Part shown: positions 50,231 through 58,750 of the stretch, one piece after another
Numbering within the stretch: position 1 is the stretch's first letter
Layout of the letters: each line of letters starts with the position of its first letter
Source of the DNA: Mixta sp. Marseille-Q2659
GTDB taxonomy: Bacteria; Pseudomonadota; Gammaproteobacteria; Enterobacterales; Enterobacteriaceae
Reading direction: 5' to 3'
DNA: 64,000 nt
Assembly (NCBI RefSeq): GCF_940807255.1
Contig: NZ_CALNWY010000011.1
Coordinates: 1 to 64,000 of the forward strand
Notes under the pieces: generated by a model
What the model was told of the DNA's origin: nothing
What the model saw: only the letters and a program-made list of their open reading frames with translations
The model's database searches: none
Program-made: the position numbers and the translations under genes

Positions 50231-50376
50231 AATAACTGTAAGCCAGCCGTAAGGCCGCCGTAAGTATCCGCGATCTTATGCGATGAGACAAATTCACCGC
50301 TGAAATCGGTAAAGCAGAAGCACAGATGTTTGCTACGCTCATCAACAGGTTGGCAATACATTAATTAAGGAGAACA

Positions 50377-51342
50377 ATGATGACTCAGATTGAAACCCGT
50401 CAGCTGGGGCGCAGCGGCATTGAAGTTCCTGCACTGACCTTTGGCGGCAACGTTTTTGGCTGGACCGTAGATGAAAACACCTCTTTCACGCTGCTGGATG
50501 CGCTGGTGGAAAAAGGGCTGTGGTTCATTGATACCGCTGATGTTTATTCGCGCTGGGCGCCGGGCAACCAGGGTGGAGAATCGGAGACCATCATTGGCAA
50601 CTGGCTGAAAAAAACCGGCAAGCGCGACAAAATCATTCTGGCAACCAAAGTCGGCATGGAGATGTCACCGGAGAAAACCGGTTTGGCAGGCAAATATATT
50701 CGCCAGTCGGTGGAAGATTCGCTGCGTCGTCTGCAAACCGACTATATCGATCTCTATCAGGCACATCGCGATGATGATCAGACGCCGCTGGAGGAGACGC
50801 TGAAAACCTTCGATGATTTGATTAAGGAAGGAAAGGTGAGGGCAATTGGCGCATCGAACTATTCGGCGGCGCGCCTGAGCGAAGCACTAAAAGTCAGCGA
50901 GCAGAACGGGCTGGCGCGTTATGAAACGCTGCAGCCGGAATATAACCTCTACGATCGTCAGGAATATGAAAGCGGTCTGGAGCAGGTGGCGCAAGAAAAC
51001 GGCCTCGGCGTGATTAACTACTATTCGCTGGCCAGCGGTTTTCTGAGCGGCAAATACCGTCACCCGGAGGACGCCAGCAAAAGTAAGCGCGGGCAGGGCG
51101 TGGTTGAGAAATATCTCAACGATCGCGGGCTGCGTATTCTGCAGGCGCTGGATGAGGTTTCGCAGGCGCGCGGCGTAACGCCGACGCAGGTGGCGCTGGC
51201 GTGGCAGATTGCCCGTCCGAGCATCACCGCGCCGATTGTCAGTGCTACCTCGCTGGAGCAATTAAATGAGCTGGTGAAAGCGGCGCAGCTACGGCTGAAC
51301 CTCGATGAGGTGGAAAAACTGACGCAGGCGAGCCAGTACTGA
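50377..51342 (+). CDS. Aldo/keto reductase
   Basis: NADPH-dependent oxidoreductase of the AKR superfamily, TIM-barrel fold, 321 residues. It starts LGRSGIEVPALTFGGNVFGW and contains the catalytic tetrad in DTADVYS (Asp and Tyr), LATKVG (Lys) and YQAHRDD (His), and the family stretch GVRAIGASNYSA-like KVRAIGASNYSAARL. The late cofactor-binding ITAPIVSATSLEQLNEL is also typical. The nearest general type is the YajO/Tas-like group, but the substrate is unknown. It is a single plus-strand gene, divergent from mdtA and followed by a terminator. Confidence 0.88.
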   Translation: MMTQIETRQLGRSGIEVPALTFGGNVFGWTVDENTSFTLLDALVEKGLWFIDTADVYSRWAPGNQGGESETIIGNWLKKTGKRDKIILATKVGMEMSPEKTGLAGKYIRQSVEDSLRRLQTDYIDLYQAHRDDDQTPLEETLKTFDDLIKEGKVRAIGASNYSAARLSEALKVSEQNGLARYETLQPEYNLYDRQEYESGLEQVAQENGLGVINYYSLASGFLSGKYRHPEDASKSKRGQGVVEKYLNDRGLRILQALDEVSQARGVTPTQVALAWQIARPSITAPIVSATSLEQLNELVKAAQLRLNLDEVEKLTQASQY

Positions 51343-51354
51343 GTCAGCAGCCTG

Positions 51355-51383
51355 AAAAAAATGCGCCTGCGGGCGCATTTTTT
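51355..51383. terminator. Bidirectional terminator after the aldo/keto reductase gene
   Basis: AAAAAA, then ATGCGCC (51361-51367), loop TGCG, GGCGCAT (51372-51378) and TTTTT. It serves the plus-strand aldo/keto reductase and, by symmetry, the minus-strand small gene at 51465-51716. Confidence 0.9.
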
Positions 51384-51464
51384 ATGTCATGCATTCAGCG
51401 CCTGTAGACAGCTAAGCGCTGCATGCTGGCGCAGCGGGCCAGCAGCGCATCAGGGCTGAACACT

Positions 51465-51716
51465 TCAATGATAAAAGCGACTGACCTTTTGCACGGCGCG
51501 ATAGCGCTCCACACGATGACAAAGCACGCCCAGCGCGCTGCCGATCATAAACAGCACCAGCAGCGCCGGTAAGGGCTCGCCGTAGCAGAAGTGCCAGAGT
51601 GACGCGCCCGCCGCCATAATCGTCAGGCAAACAACCACGCCGGTATAGCGATACAGCAGAATCAGCAGCAGAGCAAATGCGAGAAACTGTTGAAAAGTGA
51701 CAGAGGACAGGCTCAT
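51465..51716 (-). CDS. Small predicted membrane protein of unknown function
   Basis: An 83-residue hydrophobic protein with two or three membrane segments (FLAFALLLILLYRYTGVVVCLTIMAAGASLWHF and LPALLVLFMIGSALGVLCH) and a basic C-terminus (RVERYRAVQKVSRFYH). I recognise no family. It is supported by its composition, a good open frame and a shared bidirectional terminator about 80 bases after its stop. A start at 51716 is assumed. It could still be a chance frame. Confidence 0.5.
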   Translation of the reverse strand: MSLSSVTFQQFLAFALLLILLYRYTGVVVCLTIMAAGASLWHFCYGEPLPALLVLFMIGSALGVLCHRVERYRAVQKVSRFYH

Positions 51717-51862
51717 GAAATCGTATCCGTGCCTTGTTAACCGGGCTGAAATGCTAACATGCGGCGCGCCATAAAAAGCGTTAATAGTTATAACGCGTTG
51801 CGCTATATGTGTGGACAGGCAGGCAATTTCGATAAGCAGTGCTAAAGATTTTTAATGATAAA

Positions 51863-51890
51863 CAAGGTTAATCCCTGCGGATTAACCTTG
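51863..51890 (-). terminator. yegD terminator
   Basis: CAAGGTTAATCC (51863-51874) and GGATTAACCTTG (51879-51890) are exact 12-bp complements around a 4-nt loop. On the minus strand the stem is followed by TTTATCATT, a weak T-rich tail. It lies 70 bases after the yegD stop. Confidence 0.65.
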
Positions 51891-51959
51891 CGGATGCTGA
51901 GATGCTATATCGCCATAACGCAGCGGCTTAAGGCTGCCTCGGTGCGCTTACGGGTGCCG

Positions 51960-53312
51960 TCAGACAAACATAATCTGTGCCCAGCGCGCCAGACCGGCGG
52001 TAACCGAGCCAAAATCATCGCCGGACGCCAGCGGAATGGTTGGCAGCTGCTGTTGTAGCGCCTGACGTAACAGCGGAGAGCGCGCGCTGCCGCCGGTCAG
52101 ATAGATCATATCCGGCGTGGTGCCGCTGGTTTCCAGCGCCAGCTTCACCTGCTCCTGAATGCGCACCAGCGGCGCGGCAATAGCCGCTTCCAGTCCGGCG
52201 CGGCTGATATCTGTCGCAAGTCCCGCGTCGATAAAGGCCAGCGCGGCGCTGACATCGTCCCGATCGGAAAGGGCGATTTTGCTCTCTTCCGCCGCCCGCA
52301 CCAGACGATAGCTCAGGCGCTGCTGCCAGACCTTAAGCAGCCGCTGCACCTTCTCCGGCTGGCGGGCGTCACGAATAAGATCCTGCAACAGTTTGCGGCA
52401 GGCGGCCGAGTAAAAGTCGCTTTGCGCCGGAACATCGTTGATCGCAACCGCGTTCCACCAGGGCAGCGCAGGCAGCGCGGTGCCTTTCTGCGTCTCCCCG
52501 CCCAGTCCCAGCAGCGGCATCAGCTCTTTATACGCCAGCGCAATATCTAAATCGTTGCCGCCGACGCGGCAGCCGCTGTGCCCCAGCAGGCTGCTGGCGC
52601 GGTCGGCGCTGTTGTGCCACTGCGGGCCCATCAGCAGCATACTGCAGTCGGTCGTACCACCGCCGATATCTACTACCAGCACCCGCTTTTCTTCTTTCAG
52701 CGTTGCTTCAAAATCGAGACCGGCGGCCACCGGCTCAAACTGAAAAATCACGTCGCGGAAGCCGGCGCGGCTGGCGGCGCGCGCCAGAATGCCCTGCGCC
52801 TGCTGGTTGGCTTCGGAACCGCCCAGCCCCTGGAAGTTAACCGGACGGCCAATCACCGCCTGATCGATGGGCTTATCCAACTGCTGTTCGGCGGTCTGGC
52901 GAATATGCAGCATCATGGCGCAAACCAGATCTTCAAACAGGGCGATCTGCTGCGGCTTCAGGCCGCTGGCGCCGAGGAACGATTTAGGGGATTTAACGAA
53001 CCAGACTTCTTCAGGATCGGTCATATACTGCGCCAGCGCATCCAGACCGAAATGTACGCTGCCCGGCGTGACGTCAATATCTTCGTCGCGGTTAAACGCA
53101 ATGGCGCGGCGCAACAGCGCCTGGTTCTCAGCGTCCGGCGTCGGCACCTGATGATGGCGGAACAGCCACTCGCTGATCGCCTCGCGCGTCGGCCCGCACA
53201 GCATAGAGGGCAGGTAAGGAGAATCCTTTTCCAGTTTAAGCAGCCGCGGCGCGCCATTTTCCACAACGGCCACGGAACAGTTAGCCGTCCCGTAATCAAA
53301 ACCGATAAACAC
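51960..53312 (-). CDS. yegD: Hsp70-family protein YegD
   Basis: Actin-like ATPase related to the DnaK ATPase domain but lacking the substrate-binding domain; function in E. coli is not established. The start is a GTG at 53312, preceded by GGGGGGAGA, giving 450 residues and a first stretch FIGFDYGTANCSVAVVENG that matches E. coli YegD. The open frame to 53381 is not used. Phosphate-binding motifs are VLVVDIGGGTTDCSMLLMG and the C-terminal IYLTGGSARSPLLRQAL. In E. coli alkA lies between yegD and yegE; here only about 100 bases separate them. Confidence 0.93.
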   Translation of the reverse strand: MFIGFDYGTANCSVAVVENGAPRLLKLEKDSPYLPSMLCGPTREAISEWLFRHHQVPTPDAENQALLRRAIAFNRDEDIDVTPGSVHFGLDALAQYMTDPEEVWFVKSPKSFLGASGLKPQQIALFEDLVCAMMLHIRQTAEQQLDKPIDQAVIGRPVNFQGLGGSEANQQAQGILARAASRAGFRDVIFQFEPVAAGLDFEATLKEEKRVLVVDIGGGTTDCSMLLMGPQWHNSADRASSLLGHSGCRVGGNDLDIALAYKELMPLLGLGGETQKGTALPALPWWNAVAINDVPAQSDFYSAACRKLLQDLIRDARQPEKVQRLLKVWQQRLSYRLVRAAEESKIALSDRDDVSAALAFIDAGLATDISRAGLEAAIAAPLVRIQEQVKLALETSGTTPDMIYLTGGSARSPLLRQALQQQLPTIPLASGDDFGSVTAGLARWAQIMFV

Positions 53313-53413
53313 AGTATCTCCCCCCTTCAGAAAAAAGGGGGTGACATTACCGGAGCCAATTAGGGCTGGCAAATGTTTCACGCGTTGCGTAGCCGACAGC
53401 GGCGAGCCGACGC

Positions 53414-56392
53414 TTATTTAATGGCGAAAAAGCTGTTTTCCAGCAGGGCGTTGAGCGGTTCGCAGCCTTTAACCGCGCTGCCCCAAACGCCATCGATGCC
53501 GATGCTGGTCAGCGTTGCCAGCGCCACCGGCAGATCAACCGGCCCGGCGACCACGGCGATATTTAACCGTTGCGCCTGGCCGTGAATAATAGAGACCAGC
53601 ATTTCATCCATCAGACTGCTATGGACGTTGACGGTCAGATCGGGCGCCAGCTGGATAAAATCGATCTGTTCATGGGGCATCTGTTCGAAAGCGTCGAGAT
53701 TACGGCCAAAACCGCGTAGCAAAATGCGACAGCCATGCTGACGCAAACGTATCAGGGTTGGCGTCAGCGCCTCGCTGTTAGTTAACAGCTCGCGGGTTTC
53801 CAGACTGATAATCAACAACTTAGCTGGTAGCGCGCTGGCGGTAAGCTGCGCCAAAAATTCATCCAGCCACGCCTGATGAAGCAGGCTCTCGGCCGACAGC
53901 GGTAAAAACACATTTAGTGCTTTACGGGCGATGCCGGGCGCGTAGAGCCTGAAAAAGCTGTCGATCAGCGCACGGTCGAGTGCCAGATAGAGCGTCTCGT
54001 CGTGCAGCGCGGCGCGGAAATCTTCAATATCGATTTCCTGCCCCTGCGCGTTGCGCAGTCTGGGCTGCAACAGATGGAAATTAGCCGACAGCGGCTTCGG
54101 CGGCGCGGAAACCGCCCAGGCCAGCCAGTGCAGCGGCTGATCGATCAGTTTAACGATCTCTTCCTGGGTCAGCTCAAGCGGCGGCTCCTGCGGGAATCGC
54201 ATTTCATAAACCGACAGCTGACCGCGCCCGTTATGCTTGGCGTTATAGCAGGCCAGATCCGCCTGCGCCATCACGTCGCTACTCTGGCAGTTTTGGGCGT
54301 TAATCACCGTCAGGCCGGCGCTGGCGCCAATGCGATACAGCTTGCCTTCCCACAAAAAGCGATAGTCATTAATAGCGTTGACGATCCGTTCTACACTATT
54401 GCGCGCGTCGTTTAGCGCGCAGTCGGGCAGCAACAGGCCGAATTCATCGCCGCCGAGACGCGCCAGGAAATCATTACTGCGCAGCAGATGAATCATCAGG
54501 TCGGCCAGCTCAAAGAGCAGCGCATCGCCCGCTGCATGACCGGCGCTGTCGTTAACCGCCTTAAAGCGATCCAGGTCAATAAAGGCCAGTACATGCTGGT
54601 GGCGCTGGTCGCTGGCTGAGAGCAACAGCCGTTTGAGCTGATGCTCAAAGCTGGCACGATTGGGCAGCCGCGTCAGCGTATCGTGCGAAGCGCTGTAGTG
54701 CAGGCGCTTTAACATCTCACGGGATTCGCTGACATCCTGAATGACCACCACGCTGCCGATATTTTCCCCCGCCAGCGTTTTCAACGGCGTCATGCTGTAA
54801 TGGATAGCGAACTGATCGCCGGAAAGATTATGCAGCACCAGATCGCGATCGAGATCGGTTACGGTGGTCATCGCAGGCAGATTGCCGCGCAGAATATTTT
54901 CCATCTCCGGGCCGTGCGCGCCGTGGGTGATACGTAAAATCTCGCCGATCGGTTTGCCCGTCGCCTGCTCCTGCGTCCAGCCGCTCATCTGCTCGGCCAC
55001 TGGATTCATAAAGGTAACGCGCATCTCCTCATCGGTACTGATGACCGCTTCGCCGATGGCGTCAAGGGTGATCAGCATGCGCTCTTTTTCCTGATAAAGC
55101 GCTTCGGTCAGCATCCGCAGTTCGGTAATGTCCTGATTAACGCCCAGCAGGCGGGCAACTTTGCCGTCGGCGCCCGGCTGACTGTCCGCCTGCGAGCGGA
55201 TATAACGAATACCGTGACGGGTCACAATGCGGCACGCCAGATTAAAAGGCGCGTTTTCTTCCAGCGTACGGCGTACCGCCTCTTGCGCCATCTCCCGATC
55301 TTCCGGCAGCAGGCGGCTAAGCCAGAACGCATAGGTTGGGCGGTCGCTGGAATCCAGCTCATAAATAGCGAACATGCGCCTGTCCCAATTCATCTCATTC
55401 GTGGTGACGTTCCATTCCCAGACGCCAATGCCGCCCGCTTCGTTGGCCAGCGTAATACGCTCCATCAGCCGCCGGTTAATCTCTTCACTTTCGCTGATAT
55501 GCTTTTTTTCCTCACGGAAAGCGTGCATCACCATGGTCATGACATGGTTGGGGATCAGCACCAGCAGAAAAGGAAGCCACGGGGTAATAATAAAAGAGGT
55601 AGTGGCGCCGCGCAGTTCAATCACCTGAAGCGCCAGCATCAGTGCCATCAATGAGATGTTGGCGAAGAAAATGAAAAACGCTTCCAGCCGCGGCAGGCGT
55701 ACCGCAACCCAAAACAGAATGACGATCATAAAGGCGAACGGCCAGGGCAAAAAGCGCAGCGCCAGGCAGGAGATAAGCAGCGAGGCGGCCAGCGCCACCA
55801 GCGCCTCCGTCAGCGCGCCCTGTTGCGCCCGTAGGTGGAAATAGCGCGGCTGCCACAGCAGGCAAACCGGCCCCAGCGCCAACATTCCGATGACTTCCGA
55901 AAGCACCCATGTGTAATAAAAAAGCAGGTTCGCGTGACCGCCGAAAGCGTGATGCAGCCACAGCGCGACCAGGCCGCCCAGCAGCGGTACGAGTATCCCG
56001 ACGATAATGATCGCTTTGCTCCAGCTCACCAGCGAGTCGAGAGGATCGTACTGGCTAATCACTTTACGCAGCAGCAGCCCGCTCAGCAGTCCCTGGCTCA
56101 GGCTGATACCGGCAAAAGCGAACTGTGCCCAGCCCAGACCGAAAATAATAATGTTGGCCAACAGCGTACCGACCAGGCAGGCTGTCAGCAGCAGCGCGCG
56201 CTGGGATCCGCGGTTGCGGAAGGTCACCACCGCCATAATTGTGGAGGCGTACCAGATCGGCGCAATTTTATGGTCGAGCGCCGTGAGCGCCAGGCAAAAA
56301 AGCGTGGCGATAAAGCAGAACAGGCCCAGCAATAAAGCGGGCCTGAAAAAAGCGAATGTGTGATGCCCTGGGGAAAGCGTATCGGTTGTCAT
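53414..56392 (-). CDS. yegE: Membrane-bound GGDEF/degenerate EAL protein YegE
   Basis: Predicted diguanylate cyclase; E. coli YegE (DgcE) is a main c-di-GMP source feeding curli and motility control. The 992 residues start with a MASE1 membrane domain of eight to ten helices (to about 290), followed by PAS domains (about 305-540) including GIGVWEWNVTTNEMNWDRRMF. The GGDEF domain has the intact signature RLGGDEFGLLLPD near residue 645 and IDLDRFKAVNDSAGHAAGD before it. The C-terminal 230 residues align with EAL domains but lack the ExLxR motif (AWAVSAPPKPLSANFHLLQP in its place), so phosphodiesterase activity is not expected. It is shorter than E. coli YegE (about 1105), probably by one PAS domain. 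Confidence 0.9.
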   Translation of the reverse strand: MTTDTLSPGHHTFAFFRPALLLGLFCFIATLFCLALTALDHKIAPIWYASTIMAVVTFRNRGSQRALLLTACLVGTLLANIIIFGLGWAQFAFAGISLSQGLLSGLLLRKVISQYDPLDSLVSWSKAIIIVGILVPLLGGLVALWLHHAFGGHANLLFYYTWVLSEVIGMLALGPVCLLWQPRYFHLRAQQGALTEALVALAASLLISCLALRFLPWPFAFMIVILFWVAVRLPRLEAFFIFFANISLMALMLALQVIELRGATTSFIITPWLPFLLVLIPNHVMTMVMHAFREEKKHISESEEINRRLMERITLANEAGGIGVWEWNVTTNEMNWDRRMFAIYELDSSDRPTYAFWLSRLLPEDREMAQEAVRRTLEENAPFNLACRIVTRHGIRYIRSQADSQPGADGKVARLLGVNQDITELRMLTEALYQEKERMLITLDAIGEAVISTDEEMRVTFMNPVAEQMSGWTQEQATGKPIGEILRITHGAHGPEMENILRGNLPAMTTVTDLDRDLVLHNLSGDQFAIHYSMTPLKTLAGENIGSVVVIQDVSESREMLKRLHYSASHDTLTRLPNRASFEHQLKRLLLSASDQRHQHVLAFIDLDRFKAVNDSAGHAAGDALLFELADLMIHLLRSNDFLARLGGDEFGLLLPDCALNDARNSVERIVNAINDYRFLWEGKLYRIGASAGLTVINAQNCQSSDVMAQADLACYNAKHNGRGQLSVYEMRFPQEPPLELTQEEIVKLIDQPLHWLAWAVSAPPKPLSANFHLLQPRLRNAQGQEIDIEDFRAALHDETLYLALDRALIDSFFRLYAPGIARKALNVFLPLSAESLLHQAWLDEFLAQLTASALPAKLLIISLETRELLTNSEALTPTLIRLRQHGCRILLRGFGRNLDAFEQMPHEQIDFIQLAPDLTVNVHSSLMDEMLVSIIHGQAQRLNIAVVAGPVDLPVALATLTSIGIDGVWGSAVKGCEPLNALLENSFFAIK

Positions 56393-56407
56393 CCAAAAGT
56401 CCGGCTA

Positions 56408-56432
56408 GCCTGCCCGCTCTTGCCGGGCAGGC
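56408..56432. repeat. Strong hairpin between yegE and the PAP2 gene
   Basis: GCCTGCCCG (56408-56416) and CGGGCAGGC (56424-56432) form a 9-bp perfect stem with a 7-nt loop. There is no T-run on either strand. It lies just upstream of the yegE start codon and about 70 bases after the PAP2 stop, so it may protect or end the PAP2 message. Confidence 0.6.
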
Positions 56433-56503
56433 GTTAGATCACTACCGTGATGCTAGCACAAGGGATAAAAAGTGACCCATCAACAACCCTGGAAATCATG
56501 ACG

Positions 56504-57151
56504 CTATTCAAACGATTGATAGCCAGGATCGCGCTGTTTTAACAGATCGGCACGCGTCCAGGGCCTTTCCAGCCCGGCAATATCAGCGGAGAGATGTTCA
56601 AGGAAGTTTTGCGTGGTGGCGATACGTCCGTGGCTCATAATCACCAGCGGCAGAACCAGCGCCGCGCTTAACTGCGTCAGCGAAAAGCCTTTCAGCTGCG
56701 TATGGCGCTGGCTAACCAGGAACAGCGTGCTGAGGGTAAAGCCCAACAGCAAACCGCTGGCGACTTCGCTTTTCGAATGGGCGTGCAGCACCAGGCGGGA
56801 AGCGCCGACCAGCAGCGGCACCATATAACCGATGGTCACCGCCACACCGCGCCAGAATGCGGGCAGGCGGCCCGATAACAGCCAGAGCATTACCGGCCAG
56901 AGCGTCGCCGACATCGCGCTGTGGCCGCTGAAGCCGGTAAAATTGAAGCGGGCGCTGCCGATGCCAAAACCCATAAACAGGATTTTCGAGACGCTTACCA
57001 CCAGCCCCGCCAGGCCGAAGGCCAGCAGCCAGAACCAGAAGGTGCGTCGGTTATCGCTTTTCCACGGCAGGATCAGTGCGATAAGGATTGCTGTGGGGAT
57101 CAGCAACATGCTGTCGCCAAAATAGGTAATCGTTCTCCAGGACATAGCCAA
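56504..57151 (-). CDS. PAP2-family membrane phosphatase
   Basis: Six-helix inner-membrane phosphatase of the PAP2 superfamily, 215 residues. The motif-2 segment FTGFSGHSAMSATLWPVML supplies the catalytic SGH histidine, and motif 3 reads SRLVLHAHSKSEVASGLLLG, with the second histidine but Glu or Ser in place of the usual Asp. Motif 1 (KxxxxxxRP) was not found, so activity should be treated with caution. Family members act on undecaprenyl or phosphatidylglycerol phosphates. It is divergent from udk and upstream of yegE on the same strand. It is not part of the E. coli order here. Confidence 0.75.
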   Translation of the reverse strand: MAMSWRTITYFGDSMLLIPTAILIALILPWKSDNRRTFWFWLLAFGLAGLVVSVSKILFMGFGIGSARFNFTGFSGHSAMSATLWPVMLWLLSGRLPAFWRGVAVTIGYMVPLLVGASRLVLHAHSKSEVASGLLLGFTLSTLFLVSQRHTQLKGFSLTQLSAALVLPLVIMSHGRIATTQNFLEHLSADIAGLERPWTRADLLKQRDPGYQSFE

Positions 57152-57343
57152 CCTTTCTGTTTTATTTGTATACCCTCCGCCTTCCGGCGTAAGGGGGCGT
57201 CGCTACGCTGTCACAGAAAAGTGAGAGCTGGATCGCAGGCTGCAGTTTATCGGTGAAAAGGACGCGGCGCCAAAGGAGAAAGTCTGAAAAGCGTGCATTC
57301 CGCACAGTGCGTCGGCTTCCCGCAGCGGGCAGGCTGCTTTTTT

Positions 57344-57373
57344 CTGGCATCGCATCAGCGATCTCCCTATAAT
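57344..57373 (+). promoter_or_regulatory. udk promoter
   Basis: A perfect -10 hexamer TATAAT (57368-57373) with a moderate -35 CTGGCA (57344-57349), 18 bp apart, upstream of udk. Just before it GCAGC/GCTGC pair and are followed by six T (57322-57343), forming a small plus-strand terminator that could insulate udk. The rest of the 57152-57470 gap has no gene; the open frame on the minus strand there is unsupported. Confidence 0.55.
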
Positions 57374-57470
57374 TGCCGCCAGTTAATCCTCCCAATATCT
57401 GACTGAAGCTAAGGATGATGTTTCAACATCGTTCGGCGCCACGTCACACAGTTATCAGGTCTTTAATTTT

Positions 57471-58112
57471 ATGACTGACAAGTCTCACCAATGCGTCATT
57501 GTAGGTATCGCAGGCGCATCCGCATCAGGAAAAAGTTTAATTGCCAGTACGCTCTATCGCGAAATTCGCGAGCAGGTGGGCGATGAGCATATCGGCGTGA
57601 TTCCTGAGGACAGTTATTACAAAGACCAAAGCCACCTGACGATGGAAGAGCGAATTAAAACTAACTATGACCATCCCAGCGCGATGGATCATGATTTGCT
57701 GCTGCACCATCTTCAGGCCCTGAAAGCGGGCCAGCATATTGAATTGCCGGTTTACAGCTACGTTGAACACACCCGCACGCAGGAAACTATTCATCTGAAG
57801 CCGAAGAAGGTGATCATTCTGGAAGGGATCCTGCTGTTAACCGATGCCCGCCTGCGTGAAGAGATGAACTTCTCAATCTTTGTCGATACGCCGCTGGATA
57901 TCTGCCTGATGCGCCGCATGAAGCGTGATGTTAACGAACGCGGTCGCTCGATGGATTCGGTAATGGCGCAGTATCAGAAAACCGTGCGTCCGATGTTCCT
58001 GCAGTTTATCGAGCCGTCGAAACAGTATGCGGACATCATCGTGCCGCGCGGCGGCAAAAACCGTATCGCCATCGATATTCTGAAAGCGAAAATCAACCAG
58101 TTCTTTGAATAG
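57471..58112 (+). CDS. udk: Uridine/cytidine kinase
   Basis: Phosphorylates uridine and cytidine with GTP or ATP in pyrimidine salvage. The 213 residues match E. coli Udk. The Walker A is GASASGKS (about 14-21), followed by [36 protein letters not shown] and the lid region [21 protein letters not shown]. It is the first gene of a series with dcd (36 bases downstream) and asmA, the conserved enterobacterial arrangement. Confidence 0.97.
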   Translation: MTDKSHQCVIVGIAGASASGKSLIASTLYREIREQVGDEHIGVIPEDSYYKDQSHLTMEERIKTNYDHPSAMDHDLLLHHLQALKAGQHIELPVYSYVEHTRTQETIHLKPKKVIILEGILLLTDARLREEMNFSIFVDTPLDICLMRRMKRDVNERGRSMDSVMAQYQKTVRPMFLQFIEPSKQYADIIVPRGGKNRIAIDILKAKINQFFE

Positions 58113-58148
58113 GCCCGTCAGCAAGCGAAGGAAGAGGAGTAAACGGCG

Positions 58149-58730
58149 ATGAGATTATGCGACCGCGATATTGAAGCCTGGCTCGATAACGGCAAACTGG
58201 CGATTACGCCGCGTCCGCCGGTGGAACGCATTAACGGCGCCACCGTCGATGTGCGGCTGGGCAACCAGTTTCGCACCTTTCGCGGTCATACCGCCGCCTT
58301 TATCGATCTCAGCGGCCCGAAGCATGAGGTCAGCGCCGCGCTCGATCGCGTGATGAGCGATGAAATCGTGCTGCCGGAAGGAGAAGCCTTTTTCCTGCAT
58401 CCGGGCGAACTGGCGCTGGCGGTCACGCTGGAATCGGTGACGCTGCCTGACGATCTGGTCGGCTGGCTGGACGGGCGCTCGTCGCTGGCGCGTCTGGGCT
58501 TGATGGTTCACGTGACCGCGCACCGTATCGATCCGGGCTGGCAGGGCCGAATTGTGCTGGAGTTCTATAATTCAGGTAAGCTGCCGTTAGCCTTGCGCCC
58601 CGGCATGCTGATTGGCGCGCTAAGCTTCGAACCGCTGTCCGGCCCCGCCGCCCGCCCGTATAACCGTCGTGAAGATGCAAAATACAAAGGGCAGCAGGGC
58701 GCGGTCGCCAGCAGGATCGATAAAGACTAA
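58149..58730 (+). CDS. dcd: dCTP deaminase
   Basis: Converts dCTP to dUTP, the main source of dUMP for thymidylate synthesis in enterobacteria; homotrimer, cytoplasmic. The 193 residues equal E. coli Dcd. Conserved segments are [39 protein letters not shown], the active-site [29 protein letters not shown] with the catalytic glutamate in [11 protein letters not shown], and the C-terminal [20 protein letters not shown]. It lies between udk and asmA and is probably co-transcribed with both. Confidence 0.98.
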   Translation: MRLCDRDIEAWLDNGKLAITPRPPVERINGATVDVRLGNQFRTFRGHTAAFIDLSGPKHEVSAALDRVMSDEIVLPEGEAFFLHPGELALAVTLESVTLPDDLVGWLDGRSSLARLGLMVHVTAHRIDPGWQGRIVLEFYNSGKLPLALRPGMLIGALSFEPLSGPAARPYNRREDAKYKGQQGAVASRIDKD

Positions 58731-58750
58731 CTGCCTGAACAGGGGATGGG

